Positions 17,723 through 25,244 of a stretch of DNA of 64,000 bases are shown piece after piece. A program made the translations under genes and the position numbers. The notes under the pieces were generated by a model. It was not told the DNA's origin. It did not search any database and worked only from the letters and a program-made list of their open reading frames with translations. Each line of letters begins with the position of its first letter. Positions within the stretch are counted from its first letter, which is position 1. Source of the DNA: JACMLC01 sp963720235. Lineage in GTDB: Bacteria; Acidobacteriota; Blastocatellia; Pyrinomonadales; Pyrinomonadaceae. The stretch lies in NCBI GenBank assembly GCA_963720235.1, contig OY970389.1, forward strand, positions 1,984,001 to 2,048,000. Direction: 5' to 3'.

Positions 17723-18501
17723 CCTTTGTATCTCTCCTGCAAATCTCTTTGATAGCTCTGGCCTCTGTCATAGCCGCACTTGAAGGCATCGCTCGCGCAA
17801 TCTTCTCCATATCTCTCGCGCAGAAGCTGTGAAGTCTCTTCATACGTCTTGCCGCGCGCATCTGTGTGCAGCGCGGATTCAAAGCCTCTGCGATAGAGCG
17901 TCTCGTCGCTCTTAAAATCTTTGCCCTGTCCTGTGTATTCCTCTTCTTCTGCGTCGCGCAGGCCAATCCACCAATCCTCGCGCGCGGCATCAATGCTTTC
18001 CGCTCCCGACTGGGCCAGAACATTGCGCGCAGCTTCCGCGCTTTCTGCATCATCCGTCACGGCGATGACGACTGTGCGCCCTTTTCTCAATGCATCTTCA
18101 TAAACATATAACTCGTCATGCGGCAGGCCCGGAGCGACCGCGTCCTCTAAAGCATCTCCGGTAGCCGCGCCCGCAGCCGCGCCGCCCGCGCCGAGCAGTG
18201 CTGCTCCGATGAGTCCTGCGGCGAGCACAGGCCCGACGCCCGGCACAAGCAGACTCGCGGCGGCAGCTCCAATCGTCGCGCCTCCGGCCACGCCCATCGC
18301 GCCGCCGACCACGCCGCCGACAGCTCCTCCCATGCCCGGCTGCTCCGTCTCCGTAGTCTGTACAGAAGCCTCTATCTCTTGCTCTGTCGTCCCCGGAGCC
18401 AGCAGGCTGATGTTGTTGTCAGCCAAGCCAATCGAGCGTAATTGTTCTATGGCGCGCTCAGCGTCTGTGCGCGAATTGAAGATCCCAGCGACGGTGCTCA
18501 T
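17719..18501 (-). CDS. Glycine-zipper stress protein (17M/YflT-like N-terminus)
   Basis: 260 residues. The N-terminus (VAGIFNSRTDAERAIEQLRSIGLADNNISLL) is the short alpha/beta fold of general-stress-protein-17M/YflT-like proteins. A central Gly/Ala-rich stretch, ~78-135, with GxxxG patterns forms a glycine zipper likely to insert into or pack against a membrane. A second alpha/beta part follows (LRKGRTVVIAVTDDAESAEAARNVL), and the acidic C-terminus has repeated Tyr-, Asp- and Arg-rich segments. Proteins of this kind are linked to envelope stress, but no reaction is known. Followed with a four-base overlap by the zinc-ribbon membrane protein. Confidence 0.7.
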   Translation of the reverse strand: MSTVAGIFNSRTDAERAIEQLRSIGLADNNISLLAPGTTEQEIEASVQTTETEQPGMGGAVGGVVGGAMGVAGGATIGAAAASLLVPGVGPVLAAGLIGAALLGAGGAAAGAATGDALEDAVAPGLPHDELYVYEDALRKGRTVVIAVTDDAESAEAARNVLAQSGAESIDAAREDWWIGLRDAEEEEYTGQGKDFKSDETLYRRGFESALHTDARGKTYEETSQLLRERYGEDCASDAFKCGYDRGQSYQRDLQERYKG

Positions 18502-18588
18502 CTAAGAAGTTTTCTCCTTTGTTCTATTTCCTCTTAGTTTTAACCGTTTCCCAACTTTCTTTCAAGGCTGCTTGGCTTTAATAGATGA

Positions 18589-18706
18589 AAAGAAAGTTTC
18601 GCGCAAAGGCGCAAAGGCGCAAAGAAAGACGCGAAGAAAGCATTCATGTTAAAGTGCCATTCAACTCTTGGCGAGCTTTCTTTGCACCTTTGCGCGAGAT
18701 TCTTTC
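18589..18706. repeat. CGCAAAGG hairpin element
   Basis: Left arm GAAAGTTTCGCGCAAAGG continuing with CGCAAAGG words and AAGACGCGAAGAAAGC; right arm CTTTCTTTGCACCTTTGCGCG. It lies in the divergent spacer between the stress protein and the ferredoxin gene, so it cannot be a simple terminator for either. Confidence 0.88.
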
Positions 18707-18807
18707 GTTTCCTTTTAATAGCAAACTGTTGAGCAAAGCAACTGCGGCATGTTACAGTAAGCATGGCTCTCATCAATTTTCCAGGCTTTCATTTAACGGA
18801 GCAGAGC

Positions 18808-19188
18808 ATGATTGAGATTATCGAAAAACATTGGCCCATGTCTGCCGGAGACGGGAAGGCCGCGCGTAAGAAGAGGCCGCGCATCTTAGCCATCACGACG
18901 GACTGCTGCACGGGTTGTGCAGGCTCTCCTGCCTGCATAGAGTATTGCCCGATTGAAGCCTGCATGTTCTGGGTTCCAGACGAAGACCATCCGCCATTCG
19001 GGCGTATAGAGGTTGACCCGTATCTTTGTATCGGCTGTCAGAAATGCATCAGCAAAGGGCCGGACGGCGCGTTTCTGGATGGCTGTCCATGGGATGCTAT
19101 CGAGATGGTTCCGACGGATAACTGGGAAGCGGCGCATGGCGTGACGCTGCCGGATTTACCGCCGACGCCTCCCGGCGCAGAAGCTTAA
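18808..19188 (+). CDS. Ferredoxin-like protein with two 4Fe-4S clusters
   Basis: Electron carrier with two iron-sulfur motifs: CCTGCAGSPACIEYCPIEAC, an interrupted CxxC...CxxxCP that contains an insert, and CIGCQKC followed after a spacer by DGCPWDAIEM. About 126 residues, longer than simple 2[4Fe-4S] ferredoxins because of a 40-residue N-terminal part with basic residues (KAARKKRPRI). The ATG at 18808 has GGAG six bases upstream; an earlier ATG at 18763 is possible. No partner oxidoreductase is adjacent. It converges on the respiratory accessory genes. Confidence 0.85.
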   Translation: MIEIIEKHWPMSAGDGKAARKKRPRILAITTDCCTGCAGSPACIEYCPIEACMFWVPDEDHPPFGRIEVDPYLCIGCQKCISKGPDGAFLDGCPWDAIEMVPTDNWEAAHGVTLPDLPPTPPGAEA

Positions 19189-19197
19189 AAAGTAAGC

Positions 19198-20070
19198 TTA
19201 TTGAGATTTCGCAGAGCGGCTCTGAATGGCTTTCGCCGTCAGGGCCGCTTGTTCTTTTATCTTCTCTGGCATGCCTTCGACGCCCTGCGCGTAACGCTCG
19301 ACGGCTTGAAGGTCTTCCGGCTGGCCCATAATGTAGAGCGCGCGCAAAGCTTCCCACACAGCATCGCTGTCCGGCGAGATGAAAAGCATCGTATCGCCAG
19401 CCTTAACCTGCGCCCCCTCCGCAGCGACAACCTTGCTCAACTCTCCCGGCAATGGCGAGCGCACTTCGACAAACTGATTCTCGTTTGCTCTCAAACGCGA
19501 CAACATCATGCCATGCCTGATTGGAGTTGACTCTTTGAGAATGCTGCTGACCGTGCCATCTACCGGAGCCGTGAGCGCAAAGGGCTGCAACATGGAGCGG
19601 AGCACTGGCAAACTTTTTGAATCATTGAAAGTGACAAGCGACAAGGCCGCATTGCGCTGCACGAGCGGCTCTGCGTCCTGTAGCAGATTGAGCAGCGCAC
19701 TATGAAACTCTTCCGCCTGATTGTCTTTGCCCATCAGCCACGCGACGTTTGAGCGAAGCTCTGCAACATTGCTTTTTGTCAGAGCCACAATCTGCGGATA
19801 CCAACGCCGCGCGCTGCCATCTTTTTTCTCAAGCCGCATAGCAATCTGCGCGAGCGCGTGCTGCACATGTCGCGGCTTCTGCTCGTCCGAGAGATATTCC
19901 GTAATCTTCTCGTCGCTCAAATCGCGCCCGAACCATGTGCCGTACCAAGCAAGGAAAGGCACGACGATAAAGAGCACGGCGACGATAATGAGCGGCCATG
20001 TCGAACGCTTGCGCGCCTGCTGCGGCTGCTGCTCGTTCTCTGAGACAGGATGTGAGTTATTGCCGGACAT
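19198..20070 (-). CDS. Membrane-anchored HEAT-like protein with biotinyl/lipoyl-type domain
   Basis: 290 residues, function unknown. After a polar N-terminus a single membrane anchor (LIIVAVLFIVVPFLAWYGTWF, ~26-46) leads to a helical region of HEAT-like pairs (AELRSNVAWLMGKDNQAEEF; PLVQRNAALSLVTFND). From ~165 comes a barrel-sandwich hybrid segment, APVDGTVSSIL and VRSPLPGELSKVVAAEGAQV then KAGDTMLFISPD, which looks like a lipoyl/biotinyl domain or a membrane-fusion-protein hairpin without a modifiable Lys. It is the last gene of the oxidase gene row, so a role in assembly of the respiratory complexes is possible. It is convergent with the ferredoxin gene, with a nine-base gap. Confidence 0.6.
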   Translation of the reverse strand: MSGNNSHPVSENEQQPQQARKRSTWPLIIVAVLFIVVPFLAWYGTWFGRDLSDEKITEYLSDEQKPRHVQHALAQIAMRLEKKDGSARRWYPQIVALTKSNVAELRSNVAWLMGKDNQAEEFHSALLNLLQDAEPLVQRNAALSLVTFNDSKSLPVLRSMLQPFALTAPVDGTVSSILKESTPIRHGMMLSRLRANENQFVEVRSPLPGELSKVVAAEGAQVKAGDTMLFISPDSDAVWEALRALYIMGQPEDLQAVERYAQGVEGMPEKIKEQAALTAKAIQSRSAKSQ

Positions 20071-20095
20071 CAAATTTAAGACAGCATCGCTTTCA

Positions 20096-20542
20096 TCATC
20101 TTGCAGGATAAAACTGGTACAAAAAGAGATAGACCAGCACGCCCGTCACGGAGACATAGAGCCACGCCGGGAATGTCCAGCGCGCAATCCTTCGATGCTT
20201 ATCAAATCTTTCGCGCAGTCCCTGAAACAGTGTGATGATTGCCATCGGCGCGATGACGACGGCAAGCACTGTATGCGTCAGAAGGATTGTGAAATAGACC
20301 GGCCTAATCCAGCCCACGCCGCGAAACCGCGTCGGCCCCTGGCCCAGATAGTAAACCAGCAGCGTGTGATAAGTCAGATAACAGATGAGAAACAGCGTCG
20401 AGACCACAAAGGCCGCAATCATGCATCTTTTGTGAGCCGTGATATTTCTTCTGCGGATAAAGATGAAGCCGGTGATGAGCAGCAGCGCGCTGATGGAATT
20501 GAGTGTGGCGTTCAGGTGCGGCAGAGCATAGATATAATTCAT
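20096..20542 (-). CDS. DUF420 membrane protein (CtaM-like oxidase maturation)
   Basis: 148 residues with four hydrophobic helices. The conserved His-rich positions of the DUF420 family are visible: LPHLNATLNSISALLLITG, RRNITAHKRCMIAA, LTYHTLLVYYLGQG and LLTHTVLAVVIAP. The family includes CtaM, needed for maturation of haem-copper oxidases in Firmicutes; the His residues may hold copper or haem. Its place in the same minus-strand row as the cytochrome oxidase genes supports a maturation role. The reaction is not established for this protein. Confidence 0.82.
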   Translation of the reverse strand: MNYIYALPHLNATLNSISALLLITGFIFIRRRNITAHKRCMIAAFVVSTLFLICYLTYHTLLVYYLGQGPTRFRGVGWIRPVYFTILLTHTVLAVVIAPMAIITLFQGLRERFDKHRRIARWTFPAWLYVSVTGVLVYLFLYQFYPAR

Positions 20543-20576
20543 CAGGAGAATTGCGTTTGCTATAAAACCTTCTGTG

Positions 20577-20825
20577 CTAAGTTTTTTCTTTCTCTGCTTT
20601 CATGTTATCACGAATGACAGCAGCCTTGCCGCTTTCGGTCAGGACATAAAAATCATTCCCCTTCTCTTCCAGCAATCCATCTTTGACCAGACGCTCGACC
20701 GCATCAAAGACTGCCGTGCGCGCTTCCGGGTCATTGCCTCCGGCCTCAAACAGCTCATGCAAATCGAGCGTCTCTTTTCCGAAACGCTCGAACATCCCCA
20801 ACACGTTCAGAGTTAATTCGTCCAT
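20577..20825 (-). CDS. Small winged-helix-like protein, unknown
   Basis: 82 residues, mostly helical, with a layout like a winged helix: VFDAVERLVKDGLLEEKG followed by DFYVLTESGKAAVI, as in PadR- or MarR-type wings. It could be a transcription regulator or a small structural protein. Highly charged at the C-terminus (KAEKEKT). Lies between the zinc-ribbon gene and the DUF420 gene with short spacers, in the same direction. Confidence 0.55.
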   Translation of the reverse strand: MDELTLNVLGMFERFGKETLDLHELFEAGGNDPEARTAVFDAVERLVKDGLLEEKGNDFYVLTESGKAAVIRDNMKAEKEKT

Positions 20826-20846
20826 CCGGCAAAATAGAAATAGAAA

Positions 20847-21260
20847 TTATTCTTCGACCTTTGGTTGCGACCCGCGCATGACTTCCAGCATCTTTCTCAC
20901 ATCGGGCGGCATGGCACGCCTTGCAGCCGCGCGGCCTTTCTCGCCGCTCGTTGCGGCAGGCAGAGAAGTTGCGCCGCCAGCTTTGACAGTTGCAGCCCTT
21001 TCGCCGCCCGGCAGAGCTTTGGCAGCCGCCGCGGCGTGAACTTTCTTCGCCTCCTCAGGCTTTTCAAATCTTTCGGCATAGCGACAACGCTCGCATTCCC
21101 AGAGCGCGAAGACTTCCGTCGGGTCGCCCGCGCTCTGATAGACTGCGCGATTTGAAGGAATGATTTTTCCGCCGCACACAGGGCAACCTCGCCCGCGAAT
21201 CGTGCGCACGGCGACATCCACGCCAAATTCATTTTCAACGATTTCTGTTTTCTCTGCCAT
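20847..21260 (-). CDS. Zinc-ribbon protein with disordered tail
   Basis: 137 residues. The N-terminal half has one zinc ribbon: CPVCGGK at ~26 and CERCRYAERF at ~55. The C-terminal half is Ala/Gly/Lys-rich and probably unstructured before a short helix, PPDVRKMLEVMRGS. I do not recognise a named family. It starts 12 bases after the stop of the acyl-CoA synthetase gene, so the two are likely co-transcribed. Confidence 0.6.
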   Translation of the reverse strand: MAEKTEIVENEFGVDVAVRTIRGRGCPVCGGKIIPSNRAVYQSAGDPTEVFALWECERCRYAERFEKPEEAKKVHAAAAAKALPGGERAATVKAGGATSLPAATSGEKGRAAARRAMPPDVRKMLEVMRGSQPKVEE

Positions 21261-21271
21261 GATGTTTCAAA

Positions 21272-22885
21272 TCATACACTGATAATATTCAATTTGCCTT
21301 CTTCACGCTCTGCGCGGAGAACTTTTTTATCAAACTTGCCGACGCTCGTTTTTGGAATTTCCGGGATGAAGGCCCAGCGTTCAGGAATCCACCACTTAGC
21401 CACTCGCGTTTCCAAGAATGTGCATAACTCGTCTGCCGCTGTCTCAGCTTTCTCTTTCAGCACGACGCAGGCCAAGGGTCTTTCATCCCAACGCTCATCC
21501 GGCACGCCTATAACTGCGGCTTCTATGACGGAAGGGTGGGCCATGATTTCATTTTCCAATTCGACAGATGAAATCCATTCGCCGCCCGATTTGATGACAT
21601 CCTTTGTGCGGTCTGTAATCTGTATATAACCTTTCGGGTCAACCGTGCCGACATCGCCCGTGCGCAGCCACCCGTCCTGAAATTTTTCCAGACTATCATC
21701 GCCATAATAACTCGCAGTCACCCACGGGCCGCGCACCTGTATCTCGCCGATTGATTTTCCGTCCCACTCTAAAACATTTTCGCCGTCCATCAATCTGAGT
21801 TCAACGCCGGGTACAATCCTGCCGGACTTTGTGCGCCATTCGAGTTCCTGTTCGGGCGGGCAGCCTTTGGGCGGCGCGGCGATGGAAGCCATAGGGCTCG
21901 TCTCAGTCATGCCCCACGCTTGCACGACTTTTACGCCGTGTCGCTCTTGCAACCTTTCCATCATCGTGCGCGGGACGGACGAGCCGCCGCACATTACTAA
22001 TCGCAGCGAGCTTAAATCTACTTCCCGGTTTTCCGCATAACGCAGGATGTCGTTCCAGATGGTCGGCACGGCGCAGGCAAAGGTCGGACGTTCAGCAGCA
22101 ATCATGCGACACAGCGGCTCGGCTTGCAGGAAGCGACCGGGCATCAGGAAATCCGCGCCCGTCAGCCAGCCGGAAAAGGGCAAGCCCCACGCGTTTGCAT
22201 GAAACATTGGAGCAATCGGCAGAATGCGGTCGCATTCGTTCAAGCCAAGAGCCGCGCCCGTCAACTCTGCCATCGCATGCAAAAATTCCGACCGATGACT
22301 ATAGACAACTCCCTTTGGCTGCCCCGTCGTCCCTGTCGTGTAGCACATCGCAGCCGCCGCGCGCTCGTCAATCTCAGGCCACTCGAATCCAGCCTCTTCC
22401 GCATTGAGCAACTCTTCATAACGCAGCAGATTGTTGCCAAGCTCTGAAGCGTCTCCGTCTCCGATGATGATTAAATGTTCGACGCTCTTCAAATCGTCTT
22501 TGACGCGCGCGAGGAGCGGGACGAGTGAATCGTCAACGAAGATGACTTTGTCTTCTGCGTGGTTGATGACGTAGGCGAGTTGTTCAGGGAAGAGGCGTAT
22601 GTTGAGCGCGTGCAGGACTGCGCCCATAGACGGCGCGGCAAGATAGATTTCAAGATGCTCCTGCGTGTTCCAGCAGAAGGTCGCAACGCGGTCGCCCTGC
22701 TTTATGCCGAGCCGCTTGAGCGCGCTCGCGAGTCGCTCAATGCGCAGAGCAATCTCCGCATAGCTTGCTCTTCGTGTTTCGTCGCCCTCGTAAGTCGCAA
22801 CTTTGCTTTCGGCATAGACACGCGCGCCGTGCCGGAAAATCGCCGCAATCGTCAGAGGCCAATCTTGCATGGTGCTTCGCATCAT
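21272..22885 (-). CDS. Fatty-acid/acyl-CoA synthetase (AMP-forming)
   Basis: Activates a carboxylic acid, probably a medium- or long-chain fatty acid, to its CoA thioester with ATP. 537 residues with the start region MQDWPLTIAAIFRHGARVY typical of this branch. The AMP-binding P-loop is YTTGTTGQPKGVVYSH (~185); later motifs are GWLRTGDVGTVDPKGYI and IKSGGEWISSVELENEI; the catalytic Lys is in KTSVGKFDKKVL near the end. Two starts exist, 22885 and 22870 (MQDW); the shorter matches relatives. It interrupts the respiratory row and is otherwise unrelated to it. The chain length of the substrate cannot be read. Confidence 0.9.
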   Translation of the reverse strand: MMRSTMQDWPLTIAAIFRHGARVYAESKVATYEGDETRRASYAEIALRIERLASALKRLGIKQGDRVATFCWNTQEHLEIYLAAPSMGAVLHALNIRLFPEQLAYVINHAEDKVIFVDDSLVPLLARVKDDLKSVEHLIIIGDGDASELGNNLLRYEELLNAEEAGFEWPEIDERAAAAMCYTTGTTGQPKGVVYSHRSEFLHAMAELTGAALGLNECDRILPIAPMFHANAWGLPFSGWLTGADFLMPGRFLQAEPLCRMIAAERPTFACAVPTIWNDILRYAENREVDLSSLRLVMCGGSSVPRTMMERLQERHGVKVVQAWGMTETSPMASIAAPPKGCPPEQELEWRTKSGRIVPGVELRLMDGENVLEWDGKSIGEIQVRGPWVTASYYGDDSLEKFQDGWLRTGDVGTVDPKGYIQITDRTKDVIKSGGEWISSVELENEIMAHPSVIEAAVIGVPDERWDERPLACVVLKEKAETAADELCTFLETRVAKWWIPERWAFIPEIPKTSVGKFDKKVLRAEREEGKLNIISV

Positions 22886-22979
22886 CGGCGTTTAAGTCAC
22901 CTCATAAGAAATTTGCGTAAGAGCAGACCTGCTGCAACGCTCTACAGCTATCCTTACGTGTCCTCTGCGATGCATGGAT

Positions 22980-23228
22980 TCAGGCCCGCCGGAATTTCCC
23001 GTGCTTGAATGCCAGAAAAAAGATGGAACAGAAAATCGTCACGGGCGGAATGAGCAGGACAACGATTGCGAGATTGAGTCCCCTGCTCATTAAAGCTGCC
23101 TGAGATGAATTCTCAACAGCAAGGCGGCAGAGCGGGCATTGTGCAGATGCCGGCACACCAAAAAAAGTCAGCGCGACAAATAGCATCGCTGCCATCATCA
23201 ACAACTTTTTGTTTCTGGGCCAAAACAT
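22980..23228 (-). CDS. Small exported or membrane protein, CPLC motif
   Basis: 82 residues. A first hydrophobic stretch (MMAAMLFVALTFFGVPASAQ) looks like a signal peptide or anchor, followed by CPLCRLAVENSSQAAL, then a second membrane helix (LAIVVLLIPPVTIFCSIFF) and a basic end. The two Cys right after the first helix would lie outside the membrane and might bind a metal or undergo redox change. Located three bases after the oxidase subunit IV gene, so it probably belongs to the oxidase operon; a copper or assembly role is speculation. Confidence 0.6.
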   Translation of the reverse strand: MFWPRNKKLLMMAAMLFVALTFFGVPASAQCPLCRLAVENSSQAALMSRGLNLAIVVLLIPPVTIFCSIFFLAFKHGKFRRA

Positions 23229-23231
23229 CTT

Positions 23232-23846
23232 TCACTTCTCTGTCTGAGCTTCGACAGCCTTCGTCTCCGTGTCGCCATAGCGCAAGTTCTTAGACCTGCG
23301 ACTGTCCGGGAAGAAGATAAGCAACAGGCAGATGCAGATGACAAGGGCTGGAATCAGTGTCAGCACAAGACTCAAACGCTCGAAGCGCAGGTGCATGAAG
23401 TAGGCTATAATCAGCGCGGCTTTGATGAGCGACAAGCCTATGAGAATCACCAGCATCAACACAATCTGCACTTCAAAATAAGCCAGCACGACTTCGATTC
23501 CCGTCAGTATCAGCAGCCACATCAGAATCGAAAAGAATAGTTTCGTCGTCCCTTCAAAATGCACCGGAACCATTTCGACCGGCTCTGTCTCGACATCCGC
23601 GCCGACGAGTCTTTTAAAATATCCGTGCGAATGAAGCCAGAGAACCGGGCTCACGAGAAACACCAGCGCGAGCAGCAGAAAGACCGAAGCCATAAAGAGA
23701 CTGTCTGTTGTCAGAAAATCTCCGGCCCAGTTAAAGTTTGCAGCCGCGAGGCCGAGAAAGACCATCGCCATCAAAAAACAGATGACATTTAAGACTACGT
23801 CCTCTTTCCGCGACAGGTTTTTGACGGAATCCACAAGACGGCTCAT
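23232..23846 (-). CDS. ctaF: Cytochrome c oxidase subunit IV with N-terminal extension
   Basis: Small accessory subunit of the aa3-type oxidase. 204 residues, nearly twice the usual bacterial length of about 100. The C-terminal ~100 residues hold the three helices of the family, including LMLVILIGLSLIKAALIIAYFMHLRFE, whose KAxLIxxYFMHL pattern is characteristic. The first ~95 residues add two extra helices (VICFLMAMVFLGLAAANF; SLFMASVFLLLALVFLVSPV) and a soluble loop. It lies in order after the subunit III genes. The extension is the odd point. Confidence 0.78.
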   Translation of the reverse strand: MSRLVDSVKNLSRKEDVVLNVICFLMAMVFLGLAAANFNWAGDFLTTDSLFMASVFLLLALVFLVSPVLWLHSHGYFKRLVGADVETEPVEMVPVHFEGTTKLFFSILMWLLILTGIEVVLAYFEVQIVLMLVILIGLSLIKAALIIAYFMHLRFERLSLVLTLIPALVICICLLLIFFPDSRRSKNLRYGDTETKAVEAQTEK

Positions 23847-23876
23847 CTAAGGTTTCTCATGCCTCCTTCGCTTTGA

Positions 23877-24533
23877 CTAATGCGCGCGATAGACCGACAG
23901 CAAGTAAATCATCGGGAAGACGAACATCCACACAAGGTCAACAAAGTGCCAGTAGAGCCCTGCAATCTCTACGTCCTCATGCGTGCGGCGCGGCGCGCGC
24001 AAAGCGATTGCGCCGAGATACAAAACTCCCGTCAGGACGTGGAACATGTGCAGGCCCGTAATCGAAAAGAAGGTCGAGCCGAAAAGGTAAGAAGCTTTGG
24101 GCCACTCTTTGACCCACTCCGCCGGAAGAGTTTTCGGCGTCAAGCCTTCATGAATCAGGTGATTCCATTCGTAAAGGTGCAGGCCGAGAAACAGCAACCC
24201 GCCGAGCATCGTGAGCCCAATCCAAATCCGAATCCCTTTTCTATCCTTCCGCGCAGAAGCCTTGACAGCCATCACCATCGTAAAGCTTGAGGCGAGAAGG
24301 CAGAGCGTCATCACTGTCGAGAACGCTATGCTCGGAAAGAAATGGAAAGGTTCGGGCCATTGTTCGCTTGAAGCGCGGACATAAGAGTAGCCTATGAGTA
24401 GGGCGGAAAAGGTCAAAGCGTCCGAGACGATAAAGAGCCACATGCCGAGCTTTTTATGGCCCACACGATACGGCAGCGCGCCGCCGTCCCATTCCGTTCC
24501 GCTTAAATGTTCTACGTGTGCTTCCGTGCTCAA
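23877..24533 (-). CDS. ctaE: Cytochrome c oxidase subunit III
   Basis: Core membrane subunit of the haem-copper oxidase. 218 residues and five helices, the short bacterial form. It has the conserved GMWLFIVSDALTFSALLIGY near the start, FFSITGLHMFHVLTGVLYLG, and the C-terminal GLYWHFVDLVWMFVFPMIYL. It directly follows a second, more divergent subunit III gene with a six-base gap. Confidence 0.93.
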   Translation of the reverse strand: MSTEAHVEHLSGTEWDGGALPYRVGHKKLGMWLFIVSDALTFSALLIGYSYVRASSEQWPEPFHFFPSIAFSTVMTLCLLASSFTMVMAVKASARKDRKGIRIWIGLTMLGGLLFLGLHLYEWNHLIHEGLTPKTLPAEWVKEWPKASYLFGSTFFSITGLHMFHVLTGVLYLGAIALRAPRRTHEDVEIAGLYWHFVDLVWMFVFPMIYLLSVYRAH

Positions 24534-24539
24534 AACCCG

Positions 24540-25244
24540 CTACCTCCAAAGGAAAAGGAGTAAGAACAGAAAGATCCAGAGTCCGTCCATGAAATGCCAG
24601 TAGATGGCGACAGCCCCCGCGGCAGCCGCGCGTCTTGGGCCAATCTGCTCCGGCGCGCGCCTGCGCCATGCATGGAGCAGCAAGTAATCAAGCGCGACGA
24701 TGCCGCCCAAAAGATGCAGGCCATGCAGCGCGGTCAGCAAATAAAAGAACGCGCTGTGCGGATTCGACGAAAGATAGACACCCTGCGCTACCAGTTGCCG
24801 CCAAGCAAGAATCTGCGTGCAGAGAAATCCGAGCCCAAACAGAACTGTCAACAATAACCAGCGACCATATGCCTGCTGGTCATTGCGCTTTAATCCCTTG
24901 CGCGCCAATTCAAAAGTGATGCTGCTAAGAACAATCAGAGCCGTGCTGGCCCAGAGCAGGCGCGGCATAGCAATCGGCTTCCAATCGCTGGCTCCTGCTG
25001 CGCGCACAATGTACGCGCTCGTCAGTGCCGTGAACATCATCAGGATGGCCGCGAGCGCGACCCACATCCCGATGCGATACCTGTCCGCAGAAGAGCCTTC
25101 AGAGCCTGAGTCGCTTCCGCCAAAGCCGCCGCCATTGCGCTGTGGAGGATTGCCATTGCCTCCCGCGCGACGCTCGCCTTTGCCGCGCGTGGCTTTTTTG
25201 GTCGCTACTCTTTCAGTGCTTGTGACCATTGTGGCCGTCTCCAT
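24540..25244 (-). CDS. Second cytochrome c oxidase subunit III-like protein
   Basis: 234 residues. The same five-helix heme-copper oxidase III fold is seen in the C-terminal ~180 residues (YLLTALHGLHLLGGIVALDY; AIYWHFMDGLWIFLFLLLFL), with a 55-residue Gly/Arg/Ser-rich cytoplasmic N-terminus. The gene overlaps the end of the subunit I gene by 32 bases, so the two are coupled. Having two subunit III paralogues in tandem is also known from other lineages, where the helices are thought to complement each other. Which one packs against subunit I is unknown. Confidence 0.85.
   Translation of the reverse strand: METATMVTSTERVATKKATRGKGERRAGGNGNPPQRNGGGFGGSDSGSEGSSADRYRIGMWVALAAILMMFTALTSAYIVRAAGASDWKPIAMPRLLWASTALIVLSSITFELARKGLKRNDQQAYGRWLLLTVLFGLGFLCTQILAWRQLVAQGVYLSSNPHSAFFYLLTALHGLHLLGGIVALDYLLLHAWRRRAPEQIGPRRAAAAGAVAIYWHFMDGLWIFLFLLLFLWR

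Noticed and set aside
19721..20617. 298-residue plus-strand frame
   Set aside because: It runs antisense across the HEAT-like and DUF420 genes. Composition rich in Ser, Arg and Cys as expected for a shadow frame.
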